From the NCBI RefSeq assembly GCF_047462415.1, contig NZ_JANSJE010000001.1, positions 62,001 to 126,000 of the forward strand: a DNA stretch of 64,000 nt, in the 5' to 3' direction. The notes beneath the pieces were generated by a model that saw only the letters and a program-made list of their open reading frames with translations, was not told the origin of the DNA and made no database searches. Shown one piece after another: positions 45,855 to 55,600 of the stretch. Origin of the DNA: Thermostichus sp047462415. GTDB lineage: Bacteria > Cyanobacteriota > Cyanobacteriia > Thermostichales > Thermostichaceae. The translations under genes and the position numbers were made by a program. The stretch's first letter is position 1, and each line of letters starts with the position of its first letter.

Positions 45855-47366
45855 ATGCAAGAGCTCAGCATCCTCATTCAAGCTCAATACCCACTGCTGT
45901 ACCTGCTTACCCCAGAGGAGGAACGGTCGGAAGCGGCTCTGGCAGCGATTGCCCGCACCCTGAGGCCCCAGCGCCGCCTATTCATCTGGACAGTTACCCA
46001 CGGCATCATCGAATACGGCAACCCCCGCAGCCTCACCCAGCACAACACCCAATCTCCCCAGCCGGCCATCCAGTGGGTGATGGAGCAAAAGGATCCCGCC
46101 ATCTGCGTCTTCAAGGATCTGCACGACTTTTTGGACAACACCGAGGTCAAGCGTTGGCTACGCGATGCCATCGCCAGCTTGAAGGGATCCCACAAAACCA
46201 TCTTGCTCATGTCGCCGGTGCAGGTGATCCCCGTCGAGCTGGAGAAAGACATTTGCGTAGTCGACTTTCCCCTGCCGGACATGGCTGCCCTGGAGCGCAC
46301 CCTCAACCGGCAGTTGGAGCAGCTTCCCCGCGGCGGATCCGTAAGCCCTGAGACGCGAGAAAAGCTGGTCAAAGCGGCCCTGGGCCTGACGCAGGATGAG
46401 GCGGAAAAAGTTTACCGCAAGGCGGTGGTGACGCACGGTCGCCTCAGCGAGGCGGAGGTCGATATCGTTCTCTCTGAGAAAAAGCAACTGATCCGCCGCA
46501 ACGGCATCCTTGAGTTCATCGAAGAAGATGAGACGATCGAGGCGGTCGGCGGTCTGGAGGAATTGAAGCGTTGGCTGCTACAGCGCTCTGAGGCCTTTAC
46601 CGAGCGGGCCCGTGCCTACGGCCTGCCTCAGCCCAAGGGGCTTTTGATTCTGGGGGTGCCCGGCTGCGGCAAGTCCCTGATCGCCAAGACCACCGCCCGT
46701 CTCTGGGGTTTGCCGCTGCTGCGCCTAGATATGGGCCGCGTCTATGATGGCTCTATGGTCGGCAAGTCAGAGGCCAACCTGCGCAGCGCCCTGCGCACCG
46801 CCGAATCGCTGGCACCGGCCATCCTCTTTATCGACGAGCTGGACAAAGCCTTCGCCGGCTCGGCAGGCTCCAGCGACTCCGATGGCGGCACCTCCAGCCG
46901 CATCTTTGGCTCCTTCCTCACCTGGATGCAGGAGAAGCGTTCGCCGGTGTTTGTCATGGCCACGGCCAACCGCGTAGAGCGCCTGCCGGGCGAGTTCCTG
47001 CGCAAGGGCCGTTTTGACGAGATTTTCTTCGTGGATCTGCCCAACATCAACGAGCGCATGGAGATCTTCCGGATCCACCTGAAGAAGCGGCGGCGCGACA
47101 TCAGCCGCTTTGATCTGCGTCAGCTAGCAGCGGCCTGCGAGGGCTTCTCCGGCGCGGAGATCGAACAAGTTTTGATTGCTGCCATGTACGAAGCGTTTGC
47201 CCAGAACCGCGAATTTACGCAACTGGACATTTTGGCAGCAACGAAAGCAACTCAACCGCTATCTCGCACCATGACGGAGCAAGTGGTAGCGTTGAGGGAA
47301 TGGGCCCAGCAGCGGGCTCGGCCTGCAGCAGCCTCTGTAGCCGAGTACCAGCGGCTGGAGTTCTAG
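45855..47366 (+). CDS. ycf46: Ycf46 AAA+ ATPase
   Basis: 503 residues from ATG 45855. N-terminal Ycf46-specific domain (LSILIQAQYPLLYLLTPEEER...FIWTVTHGIIEYG), then an AAA+ module: Walker A GVPGCGKSLIAKTTA, Walker B ILFIDELDKAFAG, sensor 1 FVMATANRVERLPGEFLRKG and the arginine finger GRFDEIFFVDLP. Found across cyanobacteria and red-algal plastids; it has been linked to photosynthesis and inorganic carbon use, but its mechanism is not settled. The ycf35 gene follows after 116 bases, which may mean joint expression. Confidence 0.92.
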   Translation: MQELSILIQAQYPLLYLLTPEEERSEAALAAIARTLRPQRRLFIWTVTHGIIEYGNPRSLTQHNTQSPQPAIQWVMEQKDPAICVFKDLHDFLDNTEVKRWLRDAIASLKGSHKTILLMSPVQVIPVELEKDICVVDFPLPDMAALERTLNRQLEQLPRGGSVSPETREKLVKAALGLTQDEAEKVYRKAVVTHGRLSEAEVDIVLSEKKQLIRRNGILEFIEEDETIEAVGGLEELKRWLLQRSEAFTERARAYGLPQPKGLLILGVPGCGKSLIAKTTARLWGLPLLRLDMGRVYDGSMVGKSEANLRSALRTAESLAPAILFIDELDKAFAGSAGSSDSDGGTSSRIFGSFLTWMQEKRSPVFVMATANRVERLPGEFLRKGRFDEIFFVDLPNINERMEIFRIHLKKRRRDISRFDLRQLAAACEGFSGAEIEQVLIAAMYEAFAQNREFTQLDILAATKATQPLSRTMTEQVVALREWAQQRARPAAASVAEYQRLEF

Positions 47367-47482
47367 GAGGAGTGAGAAGCCAGAGTTGCCTTGGCAGAGG
47401 CAAAAATGGCAAAACCCCCACTTTGAACGTTGCCCATTGTTTGTGTTGATGTTCCAAACCCTAAACACAGGAGAGAAACACC

Positions 47483-47833
47483 ATGTCTCATTTTAGCACC
47501 TTGCGCACCAAGATCACCGATGGCCAGATTCTGGTTAACTCCCTGCGCGATCTCGGCTACACCGTCAAGATGAACGCCGATGTGCGTGGCTACAACGGCC
47601 AGCGTGTTCGTGCCGACATCGTGGCCCAATTGGAAGGCGACTACGATCTGGGCTGGTCCAAGAACCCCGACGGTTCCTACGACCTGATCGCCGATCTGTG
47701 GGGCGTGGCCAAGAAGCACAACCAAACCGAGTTGATCAACTCCATCAACCAGAAGTACGCCGTCAACAAGACCTTGGCCGAGGTGAAGCGTCCTGGCTTG
47801 AACAACGCCAACGTTAAAGTGGTGATGCACTAA
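47483..47833 (+). CDS. ycf35: Ycf35 / DUF1257 family protein
   Basis: 116 residues starting MSHFSTLRTKITDGQILVNS, a start shared by plastid ycf35 products, then LRDLGYTVKMNADVRGYNGQ and DYDLGWSKNPDGSYDLIADLWG. AGGAGAGAAACACC precedes the ATG, a clear ribosome-binding site. It is a small soluble protein without known activity. A strong terminator lies 53 bases after the stop. Confidence 0.92.
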   Translation: MSHFSTLRTKITDGQILVNSLRDLGYTVKMNADVRGYNGQRVRADIVAQLEGDYDLGWSKNPDGSYDLIADLWGVAKKHNQTELINSINQKYAVNKTLAEVKRPGLNNANVKVVMH

Positions 47834-47886
47834 GCCGGATCCGATCTCGCCATTGCTGCGGCCATCTGAGCCGAGTACAGCAAAAG

Positions 47887-47914
47887 AGGGGCTGAACTCA
47901 GCCCCTACTTTTTT
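47887..47914 (+). terminator. Rho-independent terminator after ycf35
   Basis: AGGGGCTG, loop AACT-like, CAGCCCCT, then ACTTTTTT. The eight-pair GC-rich stem with a following T-run is the clearest intrinsic terminator in the window. It is between ycf35 and the convergent pgk gene and may serve only the plus strand. Confidence 0.88.
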
Positions 47915-47952
47915 GCTGCTTTTGGGTTGGATGAGCCGAGCAGGAACCTACA

Positions 47953-49191
47953 CTACACTTCGCTGAGGACGGCAATGCCGGGCAGCTCTTTGCCCTCCAG
48001 CAGCTCCAGGCTGGCGCCGCCGCCGGTGGAAATGTGGGTCATTTTGTCGGCCAGGCCGACTTTTTCCACAGCCGCCACCGAGTCGCCGCCGCCAATGATG
48101 GTGATGGCCCCGGCCTGGGTGAGGTCGGCCAGGGTGCGGGCAATGGCTTCTGTGCCCGCGGCAAAGCGGTCGAATTCAAATACGCCCATCGGCCCGTTCC
48201 AGACTACGGTTTGGCACCCCTGCAGGGCAGCCTGGAAGGCTTTGACCGATTCGGGGCCGATGTCCAAGCCCATCCAGTCGTCGGGAATGGCGTGGATGGA
48301 AACCGTCTGGGCGTTGGCGTCTTTGTCAAACTTATCGGCCACCACCACATCCACCGGCAGCAGCAGCTCTACGCCCCGCGCTTTGGCCTTCTCCATCAGA
48401 GAGCGGGCCAGCTCCAGCTTGTCAGTTTCCACCAAAGACTTGCCGGTTGGGATCCCTTGGGCTTGGTAGAAGGTGAAGATCATGCCGCCGCCCAGCAGGA
48501 GCTTGTCCACTTTTTCCAGCAGCCGCTCAATGACGCCAATCTTAGTAGAGACTTTGGAGCCGCCGATGATGGCCGCCAGAGGTCGCTGGGGGTTCTCGAT
48601 GGCGCCGGAGAGAAACTGCAGCTCCTTTTCCACCAGGTAGCCGGCCACGGCAGGCTGGAGGTAGGCGGTGACGCCGGCGGTGGAGGCGTGGGCGCGGTGG
48701 GCGCTGCCAAAGGCATCGTTGACGAATAGATCAGCCAGGGAGGCCAGCTTGCGAGCAAACTCCGGGTCGTTGGCTTCCTCTTCCGGGTAAAAGCGAACGT
48801 TTTCCAAGAGGGCCACCTGTCCGTTTTCCAGGCGGCTGACCACGGCTTCCGCCTCAGGGCCAATGCAGTCGGGCGCAAAGGCCACCGGCTGGCCCAAGAG
48901 CTGGGAAAGACGGGTGGCCACAGGGGCGAGGCTATTGCCCTCGCGGGTGATCTGGAGGGCGCCGGTCTCTTTGTCTTTTTTGATGGGGCGGCCCAGGTGG
49001 CTGGTGAGGATGACCTTGGCCCCCGCCTGGGCCAGAGCTTGGATGGTGGGCAGCGAGGCGCGGATGCGGGTGTCGTCGGTAATGTTGCCCTGGGGATCCA
49101 GAGGGACGTTGAAATCGGCGCGCACCAGCACACGCTTGCCGGTCAGATCAAAGCCCGATGACAGCAGGGATCCCAGTGTTTGTTTGGCCAT
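47953..49191 (-). CDS. pgk: Phosphoglycerate kinase
   Basis: 412 residues from ATG 49191, preceded on its strand by GGGGGAGGGA, a good ribosome-binding site; the open frame to 49329 is not used. RVLVRADFNVPLD, LTSHLGRP, AFGSAHRAHAS, AIIGGSKVSTKIGVIE, the ATP-binding GGGMIFTFYQAQG, WNGPMGVFEFDRFAAGT and the C-terminal IIGGGDSVAAVEKVG and HISTGGGASLELLEG are intact. Works in glycolysis and the Calvin cycle, moving phosphate between ATP and 3-phosphoglycerate. Confidence 0.96.
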   Translation of the reverse strand: MAKQTLGSLLSSGFDLTGKRVLVRADFNVPLDPQGNITDDTRIRASLPTIQALAQAGAKVILTSHLGRPIKKDKETGALQITREGNSLAPVATRLSQLLGQPVAFAPDCIGPEAEAVVSRLENGQVALLENVRFYPEEEANDPEFARKLASLADLFVNDAFGSAHRAHASTAGVTAYLQPAVAGYLVEKELQFLSGAIENPQRPLAAIIGGSKVSTKIGVIERLLEKVDKLLLGGGMIFTFYQAQGIPTGKSLVETDKLELARSLMEKAKARGVELLLPVDVVVADKFDKDANAQTVSIHAIPDDWMGLDIGPESVKAFQAALQGCQTVVWNGPMGVFEFDRFAAGTEAIARTLADLTQAGAITIIGGGDSVAAVEKVGLADKMTHISTGGGASLELLEGKELPGIAVLSEV

Positions 49192-49362
49192 CGTCGTCCC
49201 TCCCCCTGGAACCAAGAGAATCGCTTTTTTCTCCCGTATCCTACCAGGGATCGGATCCCGGCGGGAAACAAGTGCTCTCCGGGTTCTCTCCCCACCGCCG
49301 GTGGCTGGAGCGATTGTAACGGTTTGCAAATAGAATAAATAATGTTGCTCATTGTCATCATC

Positions 49363-50775
49363 ATGCGTGTTGCCATTGCTGGAGGGGGGCTGGCGGGGCT
49401 GGCCTGTGCCAAGTATCTATGTGATGCCGGGCATCAGCCGCTGCTGTTTGAGCGGCGGGATGTGCTGGGGGGGCTGGTGGCCGCCTGGAAGGATGCCGAC
49501 GGGGACTGGATTGAGACGGGTTTGCACAACTTTTTCGGCGCCTACCCCAACACCTTGCAACTGTTCCGGGAGCTGGGTATCTCCGATCGCCTGCAGTGGA
49601 AGGAACACAGTTTGATCTTCAACCAGCCGGACAAGCCGGGCACCTACTCCCGCTTTGACCTGCCGGACATTCCCGCTCCCTTCAACGCCATTGTCGGCAT
49701 CCTGCGCAACAACGACATGCTCACCTGGAGCGAAAAGGTGAAATTTGCCCTGGGCCTAGTGCCGGCCATGGTGCGGGGCCAGCGCTACGTGGAGCAGATG
49801 GATCGCTACAGCCTCTTAGAATGGCTGCGCCGGCAGGGCATCGATGAGCGGGTCAACACGGATATTTTTATCGCCGTCTCCAAGGCGTTGGCGTTCATCA
49901 ACCCGGACGAGATCTCGGCCATGGTGCCCCTGACGGCCCTGAACCGCTTTTTGCGCCAAAAGGACGGCTCGAAGATCGCCTACCTGGATGGCGCCCCGCC
50001 GGAGCGGCTTTGCCAGCCGATGGTGGACTCCATCGTAGCCCGCGGCGGCCAGGTGCATTTGAATGCGGCGCTGCAGGCCATCGACCTCAACCCCGACGGC
50101 AGTGTAGCGGGCTTTCGCTTTCTCACCCCTGCCGGGCCGCTTCAGGTCACCGCCGACGCCTACGTCTCAGCCCTTTCGGTGGATGCACTCAAAGAGCTGC
50201 TGCCGGCCCGGTGGTGGGAACTGCCCTATTTTCAGCAACTGCGCGAGCTGGAAGGGGTGCCGGTGATCAGCCTGCAGATTTGGTTTGACCGCAAGCTCAC
50301 CCACATCGACCACTCGCTGTTTTCCCGCTCGCCGCTCTTGAGCGTGTATGCCGACATGAGCAACACCTGCCGCGGCTATGCGGATCCACAGCGCTCGATG
50401 CTGGAGCTGGTGCTGGCCCCGGCTGCCGAGTGGATCGACCGCAGCGACGAGGAGATCTTCGCCGCCACGCTGGAGGAGCTCCAAAAACTCTTTCCCCAGC
50501 ACCTCACCGGCCCCAACCCGGCGCGGGTGCGCAAATGGGTGGTGGTGAAAACGCCGCGCTCGGTCTATAAGGCCACACCGGGCCGGCAGCAATACCGTCC
50601 CACTCAGGTCACCCCCATCCCCAACTTTTTCTTGGCGGGCAGCTACACCCTGCAACCCTTCCTGGGCAGCATGGAGGGGGCCATCCTCTCCGGCAAGTGG
50701 GCAGCCGAGGCCATCAGCAAGGGGAGCCCATCCCCGGCGGCTGCGCTCTCAAGGTTGGCAACCGCAGGGGTTTGA
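49363..50775 (+). CDS. crtP: 15-cis-phytoene desaturase (plant type)
   Basis: 470 residues from ATG 49363 (MRVAIAGGGLAGLACAKYL, FAD-binding Rossmann start); two upstream in-frame starts are not needed. Plant/cyanobacterial PDS features: FERRDVLGGLVAAWKD, ETGLHNFFGAYPN, HSLIFNQPDKPGTYSRFDLP, LNRFLRQKDGSKIAYLDGAPPE, SRSPLLSVYADMSNTCR, and the C-terminal FAD motif FLGSMEGAILSGKWAAEAI. Converts phytoene to zeta-carotene using plastoquinone. crtB follows by about 107 bases, the common cyanobacterial pair. Confidence 0.95.
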   Translation: MRVAIAGGGLAGLACAKYLCDAGHQPLLFERRDVLGGLVAAWKDADGDWIETGLHNFFGAYPNTLQLFRELGISDRLQWKEHSLIFNQPDKPGTYSRFDLPDIPAPFNAIVGILRNNDMLTWSEKVKFALGLVPAMVRGQRYVEQMDRYSLLEWLRRQGIDERVNTDIFIAVSKALAFINPDEISAMVPLTALNRFLRQKDGSKIAYLDGAPPERLCQPMVDSIVARGGQVHLNAALQAIDLNPDGSVAGFRFLTPAGPLQVTADAYVSALSVDALKELLPARWWELPYFQQLRELEGVPVISLQIWFDRKLTHIDHSLFSRSPLLSVYADMSNTCRGYADPQRSMLELVLAPAAEWIDRSDEEIFAATLEELQKLFPQHLTGPNPARVRKWVVVKTPRSVYKATPGRQQYRPTQVTPIPNFFLAGSYTLQPFLGSMEGAILSGKWAAEAISKGSPSPAAALSRLATAGV

Positions 50776-50882
50776 TCGCCTCATTTGGAGCAACCTGACT
50801 GTCGGGGCTATCCAGCCTGTCCGCTTTCCCGTAGTGTTGAGATGTGCCCTCGCTGTCCCCATCTGGCCCCGCGCCCCTGGAG

Positions 50883-51770
50883 ATGAGCCCGATGAGTCCG
50901 CTGGAGCAATCTTTTGCCCTCTGCCGCCAGATCACGGCCAAGCACGCCAAGACGTTTTATTTGGGATCCCTGCTCTTGCCTCGACCCAAGCGGCGGGCCA
51001 TCTGGGCCATCTATGCTTGGCTGCGGCAGACCGATGAGTTGCTGGATGGGCTGGAGGCCAGCCAGACGGCGGTGGAAGTCACCCGCAGCAAGCTGGAGCA
51101 GTGGGGATCCCATCTGGAGTCCTTGTTCCAGGGGGGGGAGCCGCAAGCCCCCACCGACCTGGCCTTGATCCACACCATCCACACCTACCGCCTCTCGATT
51201 GAGCCCTTCCGCGAGATGTTACGGGGGCAAAGCATGGATCTGGACACCCAGCGCTACGCCACCTGGGAAGACCTGCGGGTTTACTGCTACCGGGTGGCCG
51301 GGGTGGTGGGTCTGATGTGCTCGGAGATCATGGGGTTTGTGCCGGGTCGGGATGGCCGCGAGGAGGCGGTGGCCCTGGGGATTGCCATGCAACTGACCAA
51401 CATCTTGCGCGATGTGGGGGAAGATGCCCGCCGCGGGCGGATCTATTTGCCTCTGGAGGACTTGCGCCGCTTCAACTACTCAGAGCGGGATTTGTTTAAC
51501 TATGTCATCGACGAGCGCTGGATGGCCCTGATGGACTACGAGATCCGGCGAGCTCGAGAGCTCTATGCCCAAGCGGAACGAGGGATCCCTACCCTGCAGC
51601 CGGACTCCCGCTGGCCGGTGGCCGCTTCTTTGATGCTCTACCGGCAGATCCTCAACGCCATCGAGCGCAACCACTACCAGGTGTTTCGCACTCGGGCCTA
51701 TGTGTCCACCCTGAGCAAGGCGCTGGCGCTGCCGGTGGCCTGGTGGCGCTCCAACTACTACGGCTATTAG
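50883..51770 (+). CDS. crtB: Phytoene synthase
   Basis: Condenses two GGPP to phytoene, first carotenoid step. 295 residues from ATG 50883; a GTG at 50844 and a second ATG at 50892 are alternatives. Both Asp-rich regions are present: IYAWLRQTDELLDG and LTNILRDVGEDARRGRIYLPLEDL, with the YCYRVAGVVGLMCSEIMG helix between. Ends with ALPVAWWRSNYYGY. Follows crtP in the same direction. Confidence 0.95.
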   Translation: MSPMSPLEQSFALCRQITAKHAKTFYLGSLLLPRPKRRAIWAIYAWLRQTDELLDGLEASQTAVEVTRSKLEQWGSHLESLFQGGEPQAPTDLALIHTIHTYRLSIEPFREMLRGQSMDLDTQRYATWEDLRVYCYRVAGVVGLMCSEIMGFVPGRDGREEAVALGIAMQLTNILRDVGEDARRGRIYLPLEDLRRFNYSERDLFNYVIDERWMALMDYEIRRARELYAQAERGIPTLQPDSRWPVAASLMLYRQILNAIERNHYQVFRTRAYVSTLSKALALPVAWWRSNYYGY

Positions 51771-51844
51771 TAGTGACAGCAAGCCGTTTCCCACTGCGGA
51801 TCCCAGTGGGCAAGCCCCAAACCCGTAAAGAGCGAGGAAAACCT

Positions 51845-52645
51845 ATGGTGATGCCCTATCGGCAAATCTGGGAAGACAGTTTAACCATCTTCTGGCGCGA
51901 CTGGCTGGATCTGCGCGGGCGGGTCTGGCAGGTGGTGGCTTCGGGGCTGGTGGCTCCCCTCATCTACATCGTTGCTTTTGGGGTGGGGCTGGGCGGATCC
52001 CTGCGGGCCGAGGCCCTGGCTGACGTAGGCGGATCGACGGCGGCAGGTTCCTATTTACGCTTTATTTTGCCGGGGATGGTGGCTCTTTCGGCCATGACGA
52101 TTAGCTTTGCCGGCACTACTTTCTCCATTTGTGGATCGCGGCTGTTTACCAAGAGCTTTGAGGAGCTGCTGCTCTTGCCGGTGCATCCGCTGGCGCTGCA
52201 TTTGGGCAAGGTGTTGGCGGGCATTGCCCGCGGCCTGCTCACGGCCTTGGGAGTGTTGGCGGTGGGGGTGCTGGGGACAGGAGCCTGGGGCCTCCTCCAT
52301 CCCCTGGCGCTGTTGGTGCTGCTTTTGGATTGCGCCGTTTTTGCCGGCATCGGGGTAATCGCCGGCTTAAAGGTGCCCAGCTTGGAGAGTGTGGGCGTGC
52401 TCACCAACTTTTTGATTACGCCCATGTCCTTTCTGGGGGCCACTTTTTTTGATCCCAGCCAGTTGCCAGGCTACCTACAGGTGCTGGTCTATTGCCTGCC
52501 CCTTTCCTACGCCAGCATCGGCATGCGGGCAGCCGCCTACCAGCCCCCTGCCCAGTTCCCCTGGTACACAGTGGCGGTGCTGGCGGGGTTGGCAACCCTT
52601 CTGGCCCTGGTGGGTGCCTACCTGTTTTCCCACCAGCAGGATTAG
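51845..52645 (+). CDS. ABC-2 type transporter permease without adjacent ATPase
   Basis: 266 residues and six membrane helices (APLIYIVAFGVGLG, FILPGMVALSAMTISF, LLTALGVLAVGVLGTG, VLLLDCAVFAGIGVIAGL, LITPMSFLGATFF, TVAVLAGLATLLALVGAYLF). SPSFG-type start MVMPYRQIWEDSLTIFWRDW; GAGGA lies seven bases before ATG 51845, deciding the start over the earlier frame. NodJ/drug-exporter-like family with the motif FLGATFFDPSQLPGYLQ. Its ATPase must be elsewhere. Its stop overlaps the stop of the convergent defence helicase gene, making this the left edge of the island. Confidence 0.85.
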   Translation: MVMPYRQIWEDSLTIFWRDWLDLRGRVWQVVASGLVAPLIYIVAFGVGLGGSLRAEALADVGGSTAAGSYLRFILPGMVALSAMTISFAGTTFSICGSRLFTKSFEELLLLPVHPLALHLGKVLAGIARGLLTALGVLAVGVLGTGAWGLLHPLALLVLLLDCAVFAGIGVIAGLKVPSLESVGVLTNFLITPMSFLGATFFDPSQLPGYLQVLVYCLPLSYASIGMRAAAYQPPAQFPWYTVAVLAGLATLLALVGAYLFSHQQD

Positions 52646-55600
52646 TTGCCCTTGCCAAACACCTCTGGGTAGCGGGCCAGTTGCTCCTGCAGGTCTTGGT
52701 CGTAGCGCAGGGCAATTACCCGGTAGCCCTGTCCCAAAAGCTGGGAGCGCACTTGGCGATCCTGGGCAGCCTGGTCGGGCTCGTCATGCACTGCGCCATC
52801 GCAAAAAACACAGACGTTGGGCTCGTAGAAGAAGTCGACCACGCAGCGGGGATCAGGGATGGCCTTCTGGGCGTCGTCGGGAAGGCGGTAGCCTTCTTCG
52901 GCCAGCAACTCCAGAAAGCGGCGCTCCAGGTGCGAGCGAGGGTCGATGAGCTGGCGCAGCCACTCCAGTTGCTCTTGGCGGGAGCGGCCCAGGGGACGCA
53001 GCTCGGTGCGGCTGTGGGCCAGCTCTCCCAGAAGATCCCGGATCTGGTGGCGGTCCAGCTGCAGCGCCTCCCGTTGGTTGGCGTAGCTGAGCAGGCACTC
53101 GTAGCAGGCGGCGCGGCACTCAGGCCGCAGGTCTTGGATCCCGGCTTCTGAGAGCTGGAAGTGGCAGATCTCCAGGGCTGCTCGCGCCACCTCCGCCATG
53201 GCCTCCGGCTCCTCCACCAACCGCTGCAGGACGCCGGCTCCCCCTTCTGCCGTCTCGTAAAACAGCAGGGCCCGATGGGATCCCTGGCCAATGGACTCGG
53301 CGGCCAGCTCCGTCTCTTCTAGCTCAAAGGCCTCTTCGATCCCCCGCTTGAGGGCGTAGCGCAGGCTGGTTTCTAAAGGTTGGGGATCCCCTAAACCGGG
53401 CTGCGCCAGGCGCACCAGTAGCAGGTTGTGGGTACTGCGCACCGCCAGGCGGATGGACTGCAAGGAGGCTCGGTTGGACAAGCCCGCCCTGCTCCGCTCA
53501 AGCTGAGCTCGCGAGGGGACTTCCCCATTTTCAAAGTTGACCGAGAACCCCCGCCCTCCACTTCCCCGCCAGCCGTGGTTGATGCGCAGCAGGGTGGCCG
53601 CCGGGGCATAGCGCAACTGCAGCAGGGGGGTTTGTCCGCTCAGCACATCAGCTTCTTGGACGCGGTAGCCAGAGCTTTCGGAAGCAAACTGGAAGAAGGT
53701 CTGCAGCTCGTAGCCTTGTCGCCGCCGCTCCTCTTCGTCAGCCGTGATGCGATCCCGTCGCCGCATGCGCACATTGGGCATTTCCAGAAGCTGGGTCAAG
53801 AGGCTATTTTGCCCATCGAACGGGGTGCCGCAGACCGGACAGCGATCTAGGTAGGGATCCGCAAAGGCCCCACAGCTAAAACAGAGCTTGTGGCTACTTT
53901 TGCGCTCCTCCAGACCGCCGGGCGGCGCCTGGAACGCCACCGCTTCCCACTGGCAGCCTTCGTGGTAGAGGAAGTTGTGGGGAGCAAACTCGCGGATGGC
54001 CAAAAAGCGGGGCCGGGCGATGAACTCCCCCTCGCCGCCGCGGGGCACCCAGGCCCGCACGGGCAAGGCCGGAAAGTTGTAGCCGGGCAGGAAGCCTTCG
54101 CTGGCCAAGTAGCGGTAGGGGTAGAAGTCGCTTTCCTCCCGCTGGGTGTCGATTTGGAGCAGCAGATTCCGCTGGCGCAGGGCTTCCTGCTGGCGGCGCT
54201 CGGCTTCCTGCTGGTCTTTCTTTTCGCGAGTCGTCTGGAGCTGGCGGTTAGCGGCTTCCAACTGCTGGGTGGCAGCCCGATAGAGTTCTCGCCAGCGGTC
54301 GAAAGCTCGGTCAAAAGCCTGGGGCGCCTCTTCGATGACCTGCTGGAGCCAGCGGCGGCTAAACCAGCCGCTCTGATCCAGAACCTCTCGATCGGCGGCC
54401 AAGAGCGCCTCCACTCGCTCCATCACCTCTTGCCGGGCCGCTTCCCCTAGCTGGATTTGGGCAGCCACCTCTTCCCGCAGGGGCAGCCCCTCGCGATCCA
54501 AATCGAGAACTCTTTCCATGGAGTTACCCAGGGGCAGGCGTACCTGGGCCAGCCAAACGGCGTGGATGTGAGCCCGCAGTAGCGCCTCGTTGGTTAAGTC
54601 CAGGCGGGGAGGGCGGACACGACCGGCCACCATCTCGGCGCGGCGGCGGAAGTAGTACTGGTCGTGGCTGTTGAAGGCGCCGCAGTAGCTGAGGATTAGC
54701 CCCGCCTGCCCCTGGCGACCTGCCCGACCGCTGCGCTGGGCGTAGTTGGCCGGAGTGGGCGGCACGTTGCGCAGATGCACCAGATCCAAATCGGCAATAT
54801 CGACCCCCAGCTCCAGGGTTGGCGAGCAGACCAAGTAGGGAAGGCGGCGAGCTTGGTCTTCCCCGCGAAAGCGCTTTTCTCGCCACTCCCGCTCTCCCGC
54901 TCGAACCACCTGGGCCGTGTGCTCTCTGGCCTCCAGGGATCCCAGCCCTGCTGCCCCGCTCCGATACAGGCGCTGGAAGAAGAGATTGACGGGGCGAGGG
55001 GCGGAAGCGTAGCCCTCCTGCTGAGCGCGGCGGGAGTACAAGGGATCCGCAGGCGGCGGCGAGCCATCGCCCAGGCACCAGCGCAGACAGCCAGCGTTGA
55101 GCTGGTAGGCTTCCTGGCCATTCTCCCGCCGCAGCAGGTCGTAGCTGACTAGAAGAGAAAGCAGGGATCCCAAAAGCTGGTCGTAGGTTTCCCGGGTTAG
55201 CTCAAGGCGCTTGGCAAGAAAGCGTCCGATGGCGCTGCGGGGGCCTAGGCTGAAAGTTGTCCCGTCTTGTCCGTTGCGGCTTTGGCGGACAAAGCAGGTA
55301 GCCGTCCGCAGCTCGTCGTACTCTTCTAGGCCCCAAAACTCGTTGAGGTGTTGCTCGGCGCGTCGGCGCAAGTTTCTCTGGAACTCGGTTCTGAGCACAG
55401 GCACATCGATGGCCAGTTTGCGCCGAAACTGATCCAGCAGAGCCCGCAGCAGGCGTTCCCGCTCCTCGACGCTGGCCTGGACAAACCAGGGATTGAGGGG
55501 GGCCAGGGCCGAGCTCTGGCAAAGCTCCTTGAGGCCGCGGTATTCAATTTTCAACAAGCCCACCTGTTCTAGGTTGGGGTGGGTAACCCGCCAGCCGCGC

